Shown in pieces: positions 53,616-61,341 of a DNA stretch of 64,000 nt. Made by a program: the position numbers and the translations under genes. Source of the stretch: Pseudohoeflea sp964511625 (GTDB taxonomy: Bacteria; Pseudomonadota; Alphaproteobacteria; Rhizobiales; Rhizobiaceae); the NCBI GenBank assembly GCA_964511625.1, contig CAZEJG010000019.1:1-64000 (forward strand). The letters are read 5' to 3'. A model generated the notes under the pieces. The model saw only the letters and a list, made by a program, of their open reading frames with translations. It had not been told where the DNA came from and searched no databases. Position 1 is the stretch's first letter. Each line of letters starts with the position of its first letter.

Positions 53616-54034
53616 TGGAGTGGCTTAGGCCATCCAGCTCCTGCGTCGACGTCGTGGATCGGATCCGCGTAGATCAGTTCCGCGAGATCGTCATAGACCT
53701 CCAGACGGGGCGCGGTCTCGATGCTCCCGAGCGATACCGGCGACTGTTCCGGAGTGTCCGTCTCGTCGGGCCGGATGAGGCCGCGCCCGATCAGCGCGTC
53801 GACGAAGATCGCACATTCCTTCGACAGGTCGGGTCGCCCCAGCCTGACAGCCTTGAGGATTTGCTCCGGAGAATGGCCGATCGACAGCAACTTCCATAGC
53901 TGCCCGCCACATCCTTCAAGGCTGTAGTAGTGGCCGCTTCCGAGGTCGAGAATCACCACCTGGCCGTCGAAATCTTCCGCAACGACGTCGGGGTCGTTCA
54001 ATATATAACGCATGTTGAATTTATCTGGGATCAT
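53612..54034 (-). CDS. PqqD-like (RRE-fold) protein
   Basis: A 140-aa protein. Residues 8-95 match the PqqD fold: LNDPDVVAEDFDGQVVILDLGSGHYYSLEGCGGQLWKLLSIGHSPEQIL, then a helical part LSKECAIFVDALIGRGLIR. PqqD proteins bind leader peptides and present them to modifying enzymes. About 45 residues of acidic tail follow. It is the first gene of a five-gene operon with a kinase, two glycosyltransferases and a nucleotidyltransferase. GGGAG lies about 10 nt upstream of the ATG; a second ATG seven codons in is possible. Confidence 0.85.
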   Translation of the reverse strand: MIPDKFNMRYILNDPDVVAEDFDGQVVILDLGSGHYYSLEGCGGQLWKLLSIGHSPEQILKAVRLGRPDLSKECAIFVDALIGRGLIRPDETDTPEQSPVSLGSIETAPRLEVYDDLAELIYADPIHDVDAGAGWPKPLQ

Positions 54035-54478
54035 TGCCGCATTCTCCCGAGAACAGACGTCAGGTCTCTATTAGAGTCTTCGTCGTTGATCAAGTTGAGA
54101 CCACATGTTTTGACTTTTCAGGGCAAAATGACGATTTTCAGCCGTTTTTTGTTTTATTTCGGCTAAAATTTCGTTTCTTCGTCCGCGGCGCATGGCACTT
54201 GCAATTCCGTCCATTCCTTTGCCTGATAGATCAGAAGATGTCTGGATCGGCGTTGTTTTAACAAGAATTCGGGTGTGAAAATTCGCCTGCACGAAGGCAG
54301 GTCTTCACTTTCGACCGGACGCAGTATTTCGTGCGATAGAAGGGCATTTAAGGTATTTCTACTTATAATGTCGTTTCGGCACCGTTCGGGATCGTCACGA
54401 CGGACCGGGTGGGCAATACCGCAGACTGGAGGAGGTGCATGCCAAGGACCGCATTCCGCGAGAAAGCAGCAGCCTGAC
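54035..54478. other. AT-rich divergent region between the PqqD operon and the sensor kinase
   Basis: About 440 bp without a gene that I can support. The stretch 54060-54280 is low in GC and should hold promoters for both directions. A 73-codon frame on the minus strand (54071-54292) is open but has no visible ribosome-binding site or family pattern. Confidence 0.55.
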
Positions 54479-56722
54479 ATGACGCTCGCGCTCAGGTTGT
54501 CGATCGCAATGATCTTGCTCGTCGTCCTGACGACGGCTGGAACCGCGCTACTGATCTACAAGCGAGCAGCCGACGCATCGGGTCCCGTCGTCTACGAAAG
54601 CATCAAGGTTCGAGCCGGCATCATTGCCGAAAACCTCGCCGACTATGTCGATTCCGCTCGTCAGGACGTCCTTTTCATGAGCCGTATGCCTTCTGTTCGG
54701 GCGGCTGTGCAACTGGCGGCCGATGGTAGCGCTACCATCAGGCAGCAAACGCTCGCGGGATGGCGTCAAGTGGTCGCCGGTGAAATGGCCGCGCTCGCCC
54801 GCACGAAAACCAATTACGCACAATTCCGGCTGATCGCCGCGAATGACGAGGGAAGGGAGCTGGTGCGTATCCAGCGCGGGCCGGACGGCGTCGAGACCAT
54901 TCCCGACAACCGGCTCCAGGCCAAGGCCCACCGCACCTATTTCGCCGAAACCATGGCCCTTCCCGAGGGCGCGGTCTACGTCTCGCCGATCAACTACAAC
55001 CGCGAGGGCGGGGTGATCGAGGAGCCGGCCTGGCCCACCATTCGTATCGCGACGCCGGTGTTTGGTGAGGATGGCGTTGCGCGGGGGCTGGTGATCGTCA
55101 ACCTCCACATGGGGCCGATTCTCAATACGCTGCCCGAAGAAGGCTTTCCCGGCGGCCTGATGTATCTCATAGATGAGAACGGATACTATCTGCTCAGCCC
55201 GATACAGGGGCAGGCTTTTGCATTCGAACGTGGCACGGCCTCCAACTTCAGGTCGGATTGGCCGGATCTCGCCCGGTTTCTCAATTCGACCGGACCCTCC
55301 ACCGGGCGAACCGTCGGTTCCGATGGTCGCGAACTCGTCGTCGCCGGATGGCCAGTCGATCTGGCCGGCAAGCGTCGCGTGACGCTTGTCGAGGCCGTTC
55401 CCGCGGAGCTCATCTTCAAGGGATCTGCGACCATGGCGCGGTCAAGCTTCGTCACCGGCACTCTGTCGGCCGCGCTGGCCGGTCTTCTGGCCATTGCGAT
55501 CGCCGCATCCATGACCAATCCCCTGCGCGCGATCACCCGGGCGATCGGTGCGGCCTCCCGCGGTGAGCCGGTGAGCCTGCCGGTGGACGCGCCGGGCGAG
55601 CCGGGGGAACTCGCCCGGGCCTTCAATCATCATCTCGAGCAGGAATCGGTGCTCAACGCCATCATCGCTTCTTCCGTCGATTCGATCGTCACCGTCGACA
55701 TGGAGGGCACCATCACCACCTGGAACCCGGCAGCCGAGCGGATGTACGGCTATACGCGGCAGGAGGCCATCGGTCGCAACATCGACATGCTCATTCCCGC
55801 CGACAGGCGTCAGGAAATGGTCGAACTGATGGACCGGATCGCCCGGGGGGAATCGGTCGACGTCTTCGACACCATCAAGCTCGACAAGTCAGGCAAGCCG
55901 CTGGAAGTATCCTTGACCATGGCGCCGGTGCGCGACCCGAAGGGTGTCGTCGTCGGTGCCTCGCGCATCGCCCGTGACATGACGCGCAAGCGGGCTGCGG
56001 ACCGGCGCTTGCGCCGGCTGCAGGCGGAAGCCGCCCATGCGTCCCGGATCAATGCCTCGGGCCAGATGGCCGGTGCGCTGGCCCACGAGATGAACCAGCC
56101 GCTGACGGCGGTGATCAACTATGCGCGCTCGGCCCGAAGGCTGCTCATCAAACGCGGCATGCCCGATGACGACGAGGTCATCCGTTTCGTCGACCGCGCG
56201 GCCGACCAGGGGCAACGGGCGAGCGACATCATCAAGCGGATCCGTCTCTTCATCGGCAATCGGCAGGACCGGGTCGAGCGCGAGGACACCAATGCGATCA
56301 TAGAGGGCGGCCTCGAAACGGCGGTCCTGGAGATTGCGCCGGAGAGTTTGACCGTCGTCCGCAACTATGCGCCCGATCTGCCCGCCATACCCATGGACCG
56401 GATCCAGATCCAGCAGGTGGTCGCCAATCTGGTCCGCAATGCCGTCCAGGCGATGGAAGCCTCCCCGGAAAAGACACTCACGGTGTCGACCTGTGACCTG
56501 GGAGACTTCATATCGGTCGCGATTGCCGATACAGGCCATGGAATCAGCGAGGAGGTGAGGGCCCATCTTTTCGAGGCCTATTCCACCAGCAAGTCTCACG
56601 GAATGGGTATAGGCTTGACGATTTCCCGTTCCATCGTCGAAACACATGGCGGGCATCTCGCCGTCAAAACGGACGAGACGGGATCCGAATTCAGTTTCAC
56701 CCTGCCGAAGGAGCACAACTGA
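54479..56722 (+). CDS. Membrane-bound PAS sensor histidine kinase, FixL/DctB-like
   Basis: A 747-aa two-component sensor. An N-terminal membrane helix (about 5-25) and a second near 325-340 flank a periplasmic double-CACHE-like domain. A HAMP-like stretch, a PAS domain (about 392-510; TTWNPAAERMYGYTRQEAIGRNIDMLIPADRR), the phospho-acceptor H536 in ALAHEMNQPLTAVINYARSARR, and an HATPase domain with NLVRNAVQAM, DTGHGIS and GMGIGLTISRS follow. The kinase part resembles FixL; the PAS lacks evidence for haem. The next gene is a FixJ-type regulator 4 nt away. The ATG has no strong ribosome site; an upstream extension of the frame is not supported. Confidence 0.92.
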   Translation: MTLALRLSIAMILLVVLTTAGTALLIYKRAADASGPVVYESIKVRAGIIAENLADYVDSARQDVLFMSRMPSVRAAVQLAADGSATIRQQTLAGWRQVVAGEMAALARTKTNYAQFRLIAANDEGRELVRIQRGPDGVETIPDNRLQAKAHRTYFAETMALPEGAVYVSPINYNREGGVIEEPAWPTIRIATPVFGEDGVARGLVIVNLHMGPILNTLPEEGFPGGLMYLIDENGYYLLSPIQGQAFAFERGTASNFRSDWPDLARFLNSTGPSTGRTVGSDGRELVVAGWPVDLAGKRRVTLVEAVPAELIFKGSATMARSSFVTGTLSAALAGLLAIAIAASMTNPLRAITRAIGAASRGEPVSLPVDAPGEPGELARAFNHHLEQESVLNAIIASSVDSIVTVDMEGTITTWNPAAERMYGYTRQEAIGRNIDMLIPADRRQEMVELMDRIARGESVDVFDTIKLDKSGKPLEVSLTMAPVRDPKGVVVGASRIARDMTRKRAADRRLRRLQAEAAHASRINASGQMAGALAHEMNQPLTAVINYARSARRLLIKRGMPDDDEVIRFVDRAADQGQRASDIIKRIRLFIGNRQDRVEREDTNAIIEGGLETAVLEIAPESLTVVRNYAPDLPAIPMDRIQIQQVVANLVRNAVQAMEASPEKTLTVSTCDLGDFISVAIADTGHGISEEVRAHLFEAYSTSKSHGMGIGLTISRSIVETHGGHLAVKTDETGSEFSFTLPKEHN

Positions 56723-56726
56723 TTTG

Positions 56727-57344
56727 ATGAACGACGAGATTGTTTTCATAGTCGACGACGATCAGGCGATGCGCGAATCTCTCGCTGCTCTTCTCGGGGT
56801 CGAAGGCTACCGCGTCGTGACCTACGATTCGGCCGCCGCCTTTCTGGCCGAACCGGTTCCCGACAGTGGTTGCCTCATTCTCGATCTGCGAATGCCCGGG
56901 ATGGATGGGCTGGAACTGCAGCGCAAGATCGCCGAGAAGGGTCTGACCCTGCCGGTCATCCTGATAAGCGCTTATGCCAAGGTCACGTCGGCGGTCACGG
57001 CGATGAAGCTCGGCGCCTACGACGTGCTCGAAAAGCCCTTTGACGATGGCGAGTTGATGGACACGGTCGCTTCCGCGCTCGAACTGGGACGCAAGAGACG
57101 GCAGGAAGCCGCGGTTCGACGCGATGCGGCCGAGAGGCTTGCCGCCCTGTCGGCGCGCGAGCGCCAGGTGCTCGCACTGGTCATCGAGGGGGCGTCCAGC
57201 AAGCTCATCGCCGAGCAACTCGGCATCTCGCGCCGCACCGTTGAAATCCACCGCGCCACGATCATGCGCAAGGCGGATGTCCAGAATGCTGCGGAACTTG
57301 TCCGGCTGACGAAGGACTCGGAAATCGATCTGGAAAACAGGTAA
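56727..57344 (+). CDS. FixJ-type response regulator with LuxR HTH
   Basis: A 205-aa regulator. The receiver has the acidic pair VDDDQ, phospho-acceptor Asp in LILDLRMPGMDG (about 54), conserved Thr/Ser ISAYAKV and Lys in EKPFDD. The LuxR-type HTH is LSARERQVLALVIEGASSKLIAEQLGISRRTVEIHRATIM. It begins 4 nt after the kinase gene and is surely its partner. Likely targets include the nearby receiver and outer-membrane protein genes, but this is inference. Confidence 0.94.
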   Translation: MNDEIVFIVDDDQAMRESLAALLGVEGYRVVTYDSAAAFLAEPVPDSGCLILDLRMPGMDGLELQRKIAEKGLTLPVILISAYAKVTSAVTAMKLGAYDVLEKPFDDGELMDTVASALELGRKRRQEAAVRRDAAERLAALSARERQVLALVIEGASSKLIAEQLGISRRTVEIHRATIMRKADVQNAAELVRLTKDSEIDLENR

Positions 57345-57427
57345 TTTCACGCATTGTTTCGGTGGTTGTTCCATCTTTCCATGTGTTTTTCGAGCCCCAT
57401 GTCGAATCGAATGTGAAGGCTATGGGC

Positions 57428-57799
57428 ATGTCTTGGGTAGTTTATTTGCTGGACGACAACGAAGCGGTCCGCGAATCTGTGGCCGCCATTCTCGGCCTGC
57501 ACGACATTACGGTACACACCTATGAATCGGCGGAGATCTTCCAGTCTCTTCATTTCGATGAGCCGCGAGCCTGCCTTCTGATCGATATCCATCTGGGTGA
57601 CGGGAACGGCATCGAGACCCTCTCGGCGCTGCGCAAGAGAGGCGTGCAGCTGCCGGCGATCCTGATGTCCGGTCGGGTTCAGGCGCAAGAACCGGCGGAA
57701 TTCGAAGGGCTCGAACCCGTCGTCTTTCTCGAAAAGCCGATCGACGGCGATGCCATCGCCGCCATGCTCGAAGATATGCTGAACGACGGTGAGCGCTGA
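57428..57799 (+). CDS. Stand-alone response regulator receiver
   Basis: A 123-aa single receiver domain without output domain. LLDDNEAVRES is the acidic pocket, the phospho-acceptor is in LLIDIHLGDGNGIET, MSGRVQ holds the Ser/Thr and FLEKPIDG the Lys. It is related to the receiver of FixJ. ATG at 57428 has AAGG 8 nt upstream; ATG at 57422 is too close to it. Such proteins compete for phosphate or act as relays. It follows the fixJ-like gene by about 80 nt. Confidence 0.87.
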   Translation: MSWVVYLLDDNEAVRESVAAILGLHDITVHTYESAEIFQSLHFDEPRACLLIDIHLGDGNGIETLSALRKRGVQLPAILMSGRVQAQEPAEFEGLEPVVFLEKPIDGDAIAAMLEDMLNDGER

Positions 57800-57900
57800 T
57801 CCTGCCTCGAGGGCGCGCCAAACGCAGTCGGATTGTTGCATAATCGCAGCATCTGTCTCTTCGCTTTCGACCGACTGATCAAAATTCGCGTCTAGACTGC

Positions 57901-57928
57901 TTCACGCCCCACAAGGTTTCGCTAAAAT
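57901..57928 (+). promoter_or_regulatory. Probable promoter of the outer-membrane protein gene
   Basis: TTCACG (57901-57906), 16 nt spacer, TAAAAT (57923-57928), with a leader of about 55 nt to the start codon. Confidence 0.5.
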
Positions 57929-57989
57929 AGCATTGACTTCAGCCGCATATGATTCGGCTGGCCTTTTTCGACAACCCTGGGGAATTTTG

Positions 57990-58826
57990 ATGACGAAAAC
58001 GACTGCACGCCTTGCCACGTCCGTGGCAGTGGCGACCTTGATTGCCGCGCCCGCGATGTCGGCGGACTTTGCCGAACGTTTCGACGGTGCAAAGCCGGCC
58101 GTTTCGGGTCTGAACGCCAAGGTGGATTTCGGTTATCTCTATGCGGATGTTCCTGATGTCGACGTGAGCGCGGACGGGGTCTACGGCATCGGTTCGCTTT
58201 CTATTCCTGTGGGAGAAAGATTCGGCGCCCAGATCGATGCGGGTCTCCTTCGTGCCGAGGATAGCAACGGACTAGACCTCGACAGCGCCGGTATCGGAGG
58301 TCATTTTTTCTGGCGTGACCCGGACCAGGCGCTGATCGGCGCCTATGCCCATTACGTCAATGTCGAACCCGGGAATTTCCCCGATGCCGACATCTTCCGT
58401 TACGGTGTCGAGGGCGAATTGTATCTCGATCGCGTGACCCTCGCTGGCTTCGCCGGTGCGGATACCGTCGACCTTGCCGTCGGGGGGGACACCTACGCCA
58501 ACCTCGACTTCACGGCGTCCTACTATGCGACAGACAATATCAAGCTGTCCGCGGGCGTGAATCATGGTTTCGACAATACGGCTGGTGTGATCGGCGCCGA
58601 GGCAATGCTCCCCTTCGCCGCCAACAATGTCTCGCTCTACGCCAGGGCATCCTTCACCGACGACACGACCGCGGTCAACGCCGGCTTGCGCATTCACTTC
58701 GGGGAACCCGGCAAGTCTCTGATCGCCCGCCACCGCGAGGACGATCCGCAGGGCTCGCTGTTCGATTTCGCCGAAGGCAGCGCATTGCCGGATGGGGTCT
58801 TCGTGCCTGAGAGCCAGGGCGAATAA
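57990..58826 (+). CDS. Outer-membrane beta-barrel (porin-like) protein
   Basis: A 278-aa protein with signal peptide (MTKTTARLATSVAVATLIAAPAMSA) and a mature part of alternating amphipathic strands (VDFGYLYADV, GIGSLSIPVG, AQIDAGLLRA, ALIGAYAHYVNV, NLDFTASYYATDNIKLSAGVNHGF, VSLYARASFTD, AVNAGLRIHFG). It probably forms a small outer-membrane barrel; the C-terminus after the last strand is a 40-residue polar tail, unusual for a porin, so insertion may use the strand ending RIHF. GGGGA precedes the ATG. Confidence 0.75.
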   Translation: MTKTTARLATSVAVATLIAAPAMSADFAERFDGAKPAVSGLNAKVDFGYLYADVPDVDVSADGVYGIGSLSIPVGERFGAQIDAGLLRAEDSNGLDLDSAGIGGHFFWRDPDQALIGAYAHYVNVEPGNFPDADIFRYGVEGELYLDRVTLAGFAGADTVDLAVGGDTYANLDFTASYYATDNIKLSAGVNHGFDNTAGVIGAEAMLPFAANNVSLYARASFTDDTTAVNAGLRIHFGEPGKSLIARHREDDPQGSLFDFAEGSALPDGVFVPESQGE

Positions 58827-58854
58827 TCTAGGTCAGGCTTGTCGACTTCGCTTC

Positions 58855-58883
58855 AGAGGCACCGCGCGCGGTGCCTCTTTTTA
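58855..58883 (+). terminator. Rho-independent terminator of the outer-membrane protein gene
   Basis: AGAGGCACCG-cgcg-CGGTGCCTCT followed by TTTATT. A perfect 10-bp stem. Its tail overlaps the stop codon of the convergent adenylating-enzyme gene. Confidence 0.9.
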
Positions 58884-60200
58884 TTCGAACTCGCGGATCG
58901 CTTCCGGCAGTTTTCCGGTGCGTCCGTGCGGCATTTTTTCCAGGCGGACGAAATCGATCGTCAGCTGTCTGCCGAAATAATCCGAGATTTCCGCCTCAAC
59001 GCGGCTGCGATCATGGGCGCCTTCAGGCTGCCGCGAATAGTAGCGTATCTCGAGTTTGTCCGGCCTGACCTGGGCGACCTGCCATTGGATGGCCGGGAAG
59101 AATGCCCGGAATTTTTCCAGACCGACAAATCCGAGAACTTCGCTTCCGTCGGCAAAGCGGAACAGGTTCCGGTCGCGACCGACGGATAGTTCGAGGACAG
59201 GCAGTTTCACGCCGCACCGGCAAGGAGCGCCGATCCGGCCGATATCGCCGGTATCGTAGCGGATAAGTGGCGTCGCCCAGTTCATCAACGAAGTCACGAC
59301 AATACGCCCGTCCTCGCCGAGTTCGGCCACGGTTCCGTCTGAGCGCAGGATCTCGAGATGAAACGCGTCCGCGGAAACATGGAGTTTGCCGTGTGCGCAC
59401 TGGCAGGCGACCGCGCCGAGTTCCGTGGTGCTGTACATGTCGAGGATGTCGCAGCGAAACTGCGAGCGCACGGCCTCGCGGTGGCTCTCGCGCACCAGTT
59501 CGCCCACCGTCATCACGGCCCCGATGTCGAGTTCCGGCGCCGGCATGCCCCATTCCCTGAGCGCCGAGACGAGCGCCATGGCGTTGCTGGGCTGGGTGGC
59601 GAGATAGCAGCGACCCTGGCGCGAGAGGAATTCGATCTGCTTTTCGGGCGCCAGCGGATGGCCGAGCCTCACCGTATAGCCGCAGGGGCCGTCACGCATA
59701 TAAGGTTCCACCCAGTCCGTCTCCGCGCGCTCGCCGTCCGGATAGGCTCCGCGCAGATCCCCCTTGATCATGACGAAGTTGCGTGTCGGGTCGATGCCGA
59801 TCCACGCATAGTAGCGGCTGACGATGGCACTGTTCATCAGTCGCAGAAGGTCGGTCCGGAGGATTTCAACGGGCATGCCGGAGGTGCCCGAGGTACGGCC
59901 GAGTGTCGTCTTTCCGTGATGGTCCGGAACAGCCGTGCTCTTGATCGCCTCGAAATGATCGCGGAGATCGAGACGGCTCATCACCGGAACGTCGAGCCAG
60001 CTTCGCGGATCGATCCGACCGTCATCGAGATATGTCAGAGATTCGACGCGTTCCGTGTGAAACGGAGAGGTCGTCGCGGCATGCCGGGTGAGCAAACCGC
60101 GCTGCCGTCCGAAGTGGCGGTCAAAGGCCTCGGGTTCGAGGCGCTCCGCCACTCGGGCGCTCTGGTACATCTTCAGCGCGAGTGCGTTCCGCTCGCTCAT
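58881..60200 (-). CDS. PaaK/CapK-like adenylate-forming enzyme
   Basis: A 439-aa member of the phenylacetate-CoA ligase-like ANL superfamily. The ATP/AMP loop is GRTSGTSGMPVEI, DMYSTTELGAVACQCAHG is the A5-type motif, LIRYDTGDIGRIG the A7/A8 region, and PHGRTGKLPE carries a Lys near the end. Cys/His clusters (CQCAH and CRCG) look like a metal site seen in some PaaK relatives. No phenylacetate pathway genes are near, so the acid activated is unknown; CapK-type relatives occur in capsule loci. The gene stands alone. Confidence 0.85.
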   Translation of the reverse strand: MSERNALALKMYQSARVAERLEPEAFDRHFGRQRGLLTRHAATTSPFHTERVESLTYLDDGRIDPRSWLDVPVMSRLDLRDHFEAIKSTAVPDHHGKTTLGRTSGTSGMPVEILRTDLLRLMNSAIVSRYYAWIGIDPTRNFVMIKGDLRGAYPDGERAETDWVEPYMRDGPCGYTVRLGHPLAPEKQIEFLSRQGRCYLATQPSNAMALVSALREWGMPAPELDIGAVMTVGELVRESHREAVRSQFRCDILDMYSTTELGAVACQCAHGKLHVSADAFHLEILRSDGTVAELGEDGRIVVTSLMNWATPLIRYDTGDIGRIGAPCRCGVKLPVLELSVGRDRNLFRFADGSEVLGFVGLEKFRAFFPAIQWQVAQVRPDKLEIRYYSRQPEGAHDRSRVEAEISDYFGRQLTIDFVRLEKMPHGRTGKLPEAIREFE

Positions 60201-60258
60201 CGGGCCGCGCCCTTAAATCGGGCGCGGCTCGCTGCGCACGTCGCTGTGCGATGAAGCT

Positions 60259-60744
60259 TCACTCCCCCTCGTTGGCCGGTGCGGCGTTGAGTTGGCCGTA
60301 TTTCTTCTCGCCGAGTTGCTCGAGCAGTTCGAGCTGGGTTTCGAGGAAGTCGATATGGCCTTCCTCGTCGGCCAGCAGTTCCTCGAACAGCTTCATGGTC
60401 ACGTAGTCGCCCACCTCGTTGCAGATCTCGCGCGACTTCTTGTAGGAATCGCGCGCTTCGTGCTCGCCGGCGAGGTCGGCTTCCAGCACTTCCTTGAGGT
60501 TCTGGCCGATATTCAGCGGCGCCACCGACTGCAGGTTCGGGTGGCCTTCGAGGAAGATGATGCGTTCGACGAGCTTGTCGGCGTGATGCATTTCCTCGAT
60601 CGATTCGGCGCGTTCCTTCTTGGCCAGCAGCGTGTAGCCCCAGTCGTCCAGAAGCCGGTAATGCAGCCAGTACTGGTTGACGGCGCCAAGCTCCAGAAAC
60701 AGTGCCTGGTTCAGCCGCTCGATGACCTTTTCGTTACCCTTCAT
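60259..60744 (-). CDS. bfr: Bacterioferritin
   Basis: A 161-aa haem-binding iron-storage subunit that forms 24-mers. Ferroxidase ligands are in LFLELGAVNQYWLHYRLL, IEEMHHADKL, AGEHEARDSY and LADEEGHIDFLE. The haem-ligand Met is within the EEMHHADKLVERIIF region. The gene follows bfd by 87 nt on the same strand and is likely in the same iron-controlled unit. Confidence 0.97.
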   Translation of the reverse strand: MKGNEKVIERLNQALFLELGAVNQYWLHYRLLDDWGYTLLAKKERAESIEEMHHADKLVERIIFLEGHPNLQSVAPLNIGQNLKEVLEADLAGEHEARDSYKKSREICNEVGDYVTMKLFEELLADEEGHIDFLETQLELLEQLGEKKYGQLNAAPANEGE

Positions 60745-60831
60745 GGATTGAATGCTCCCTGTTCGCTAATGCCGCCACATTAGCGATGCCGAGCCGCGAG
60801 GCAATGCGTTAGATTGACAAGTCGGGAGAAA

Positions 60832-61149
60832 TCAGGCGGCGCGGATCTTGCGCATGCGCGCCCGCGCTTCCGCCTGCTGCTGCGCCATGCGGTCGTGCTC
60901 GGCGCGCAGCCGGCCGACGAAATCCAGAACCGCGGCTTCCGGCGTCGCCTTCTCGCGGTGCCAGGCCTCGGTGGTCTTGACGATGATGTCCACGACCTTC
61001 GGGAAACAGCCGCAGCAGCGGCCGCGCTTGCTCATCGTGTGATAGACCTGCAACGGCGTGATCAGCCGCCATTCGTCCTCGGCGAGAAGCTCGCGGATGG
61101 CGGAGACGATGTCGCGCTCGGCGATGATGTTGCAGTGACAGACAAGCAT
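60832..61149 (-). CDS. Bacterioferritin-associated ferredoxin-like (2Fe-2S) protein
   Basis: A 105-aa protein with a Bfd-like [2Fe-2S] domain: CHC near the N-terminus (MLVCHCN) and CCGC in RGRCCGCFPKVVDIIV supply the four Cys. Bfd reduces iron in bacterioferritin so that it can be released. The C-terminus (about 75-105) is a long charged helix absent from short Bfd proteins. ATG at 61149 is chosen because it places CHC at the family position. Confidence 0.9.
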   Translation of the reverse strand: MLVCHCNIIAERDIVSAIRELLAEDEWRLITPLQVYHTMSKRGRCCGCFPKVVDIIVKTTEAWHREKATPEAAVLDFVGRLRAEHDRMAQQQAEARARMRKIRAA

Positions 61150-61211
61150 GCCCGGTACCCGGAATATCAACAGGCCGGCAAATGGCCGGCCCGAGGTGAG
61201 AAGCCGTGGTG

Positions 61212-61240
61212 AAAATACGCTCACGCTAAACAGGAGTCAA
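61212..61240 (-). promoter_or_regulatory. Probable promoter of bfd-bfr
   Basis: On the minus strand TTGACT (61235-61240), 17 nt and TATTTT (61212-61217), about 65 nt upstream of the bfd start codon and just downstream of the predicted Irr box. Confidence 0.6.
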
Positions 61241-61247
61241 ACTCTCT

Positions 61248-61268
61248 AGTTTGGAGTGATTCCAAACT
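61248..61268. promoter_or_regulatory. Predicted Irr-type iron control element (ICE box)
   Basis: AGTTTGGA-N5-TCCAAACT is a perfect inverted repeat with 8-bp arms. It resembles the TTTRGAA-N3-TTCYAAA type operator of the rhizobial iron response regulator Irr. It sits 8 nt upstream of the -35 of the bfd-bfr promoter, in the divergent region with the mannose gene. The assignment is by resemblance and context. Confidence 0.6.
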
Positions 61269-61341
61269 GCGAATCGGCGCTGTACTCGTGTTAACGACAT
61301 TGTTGTATACGAGCCCGCGAACAGTGATTCCGGAGAATGCG

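Noticed and set aside
54163..54480. 105-codon minus-strand frame upstream of the sensor kinase
   Set aside because: No ribosome-binding site, no family pattern, and composition like intergenic DNA.
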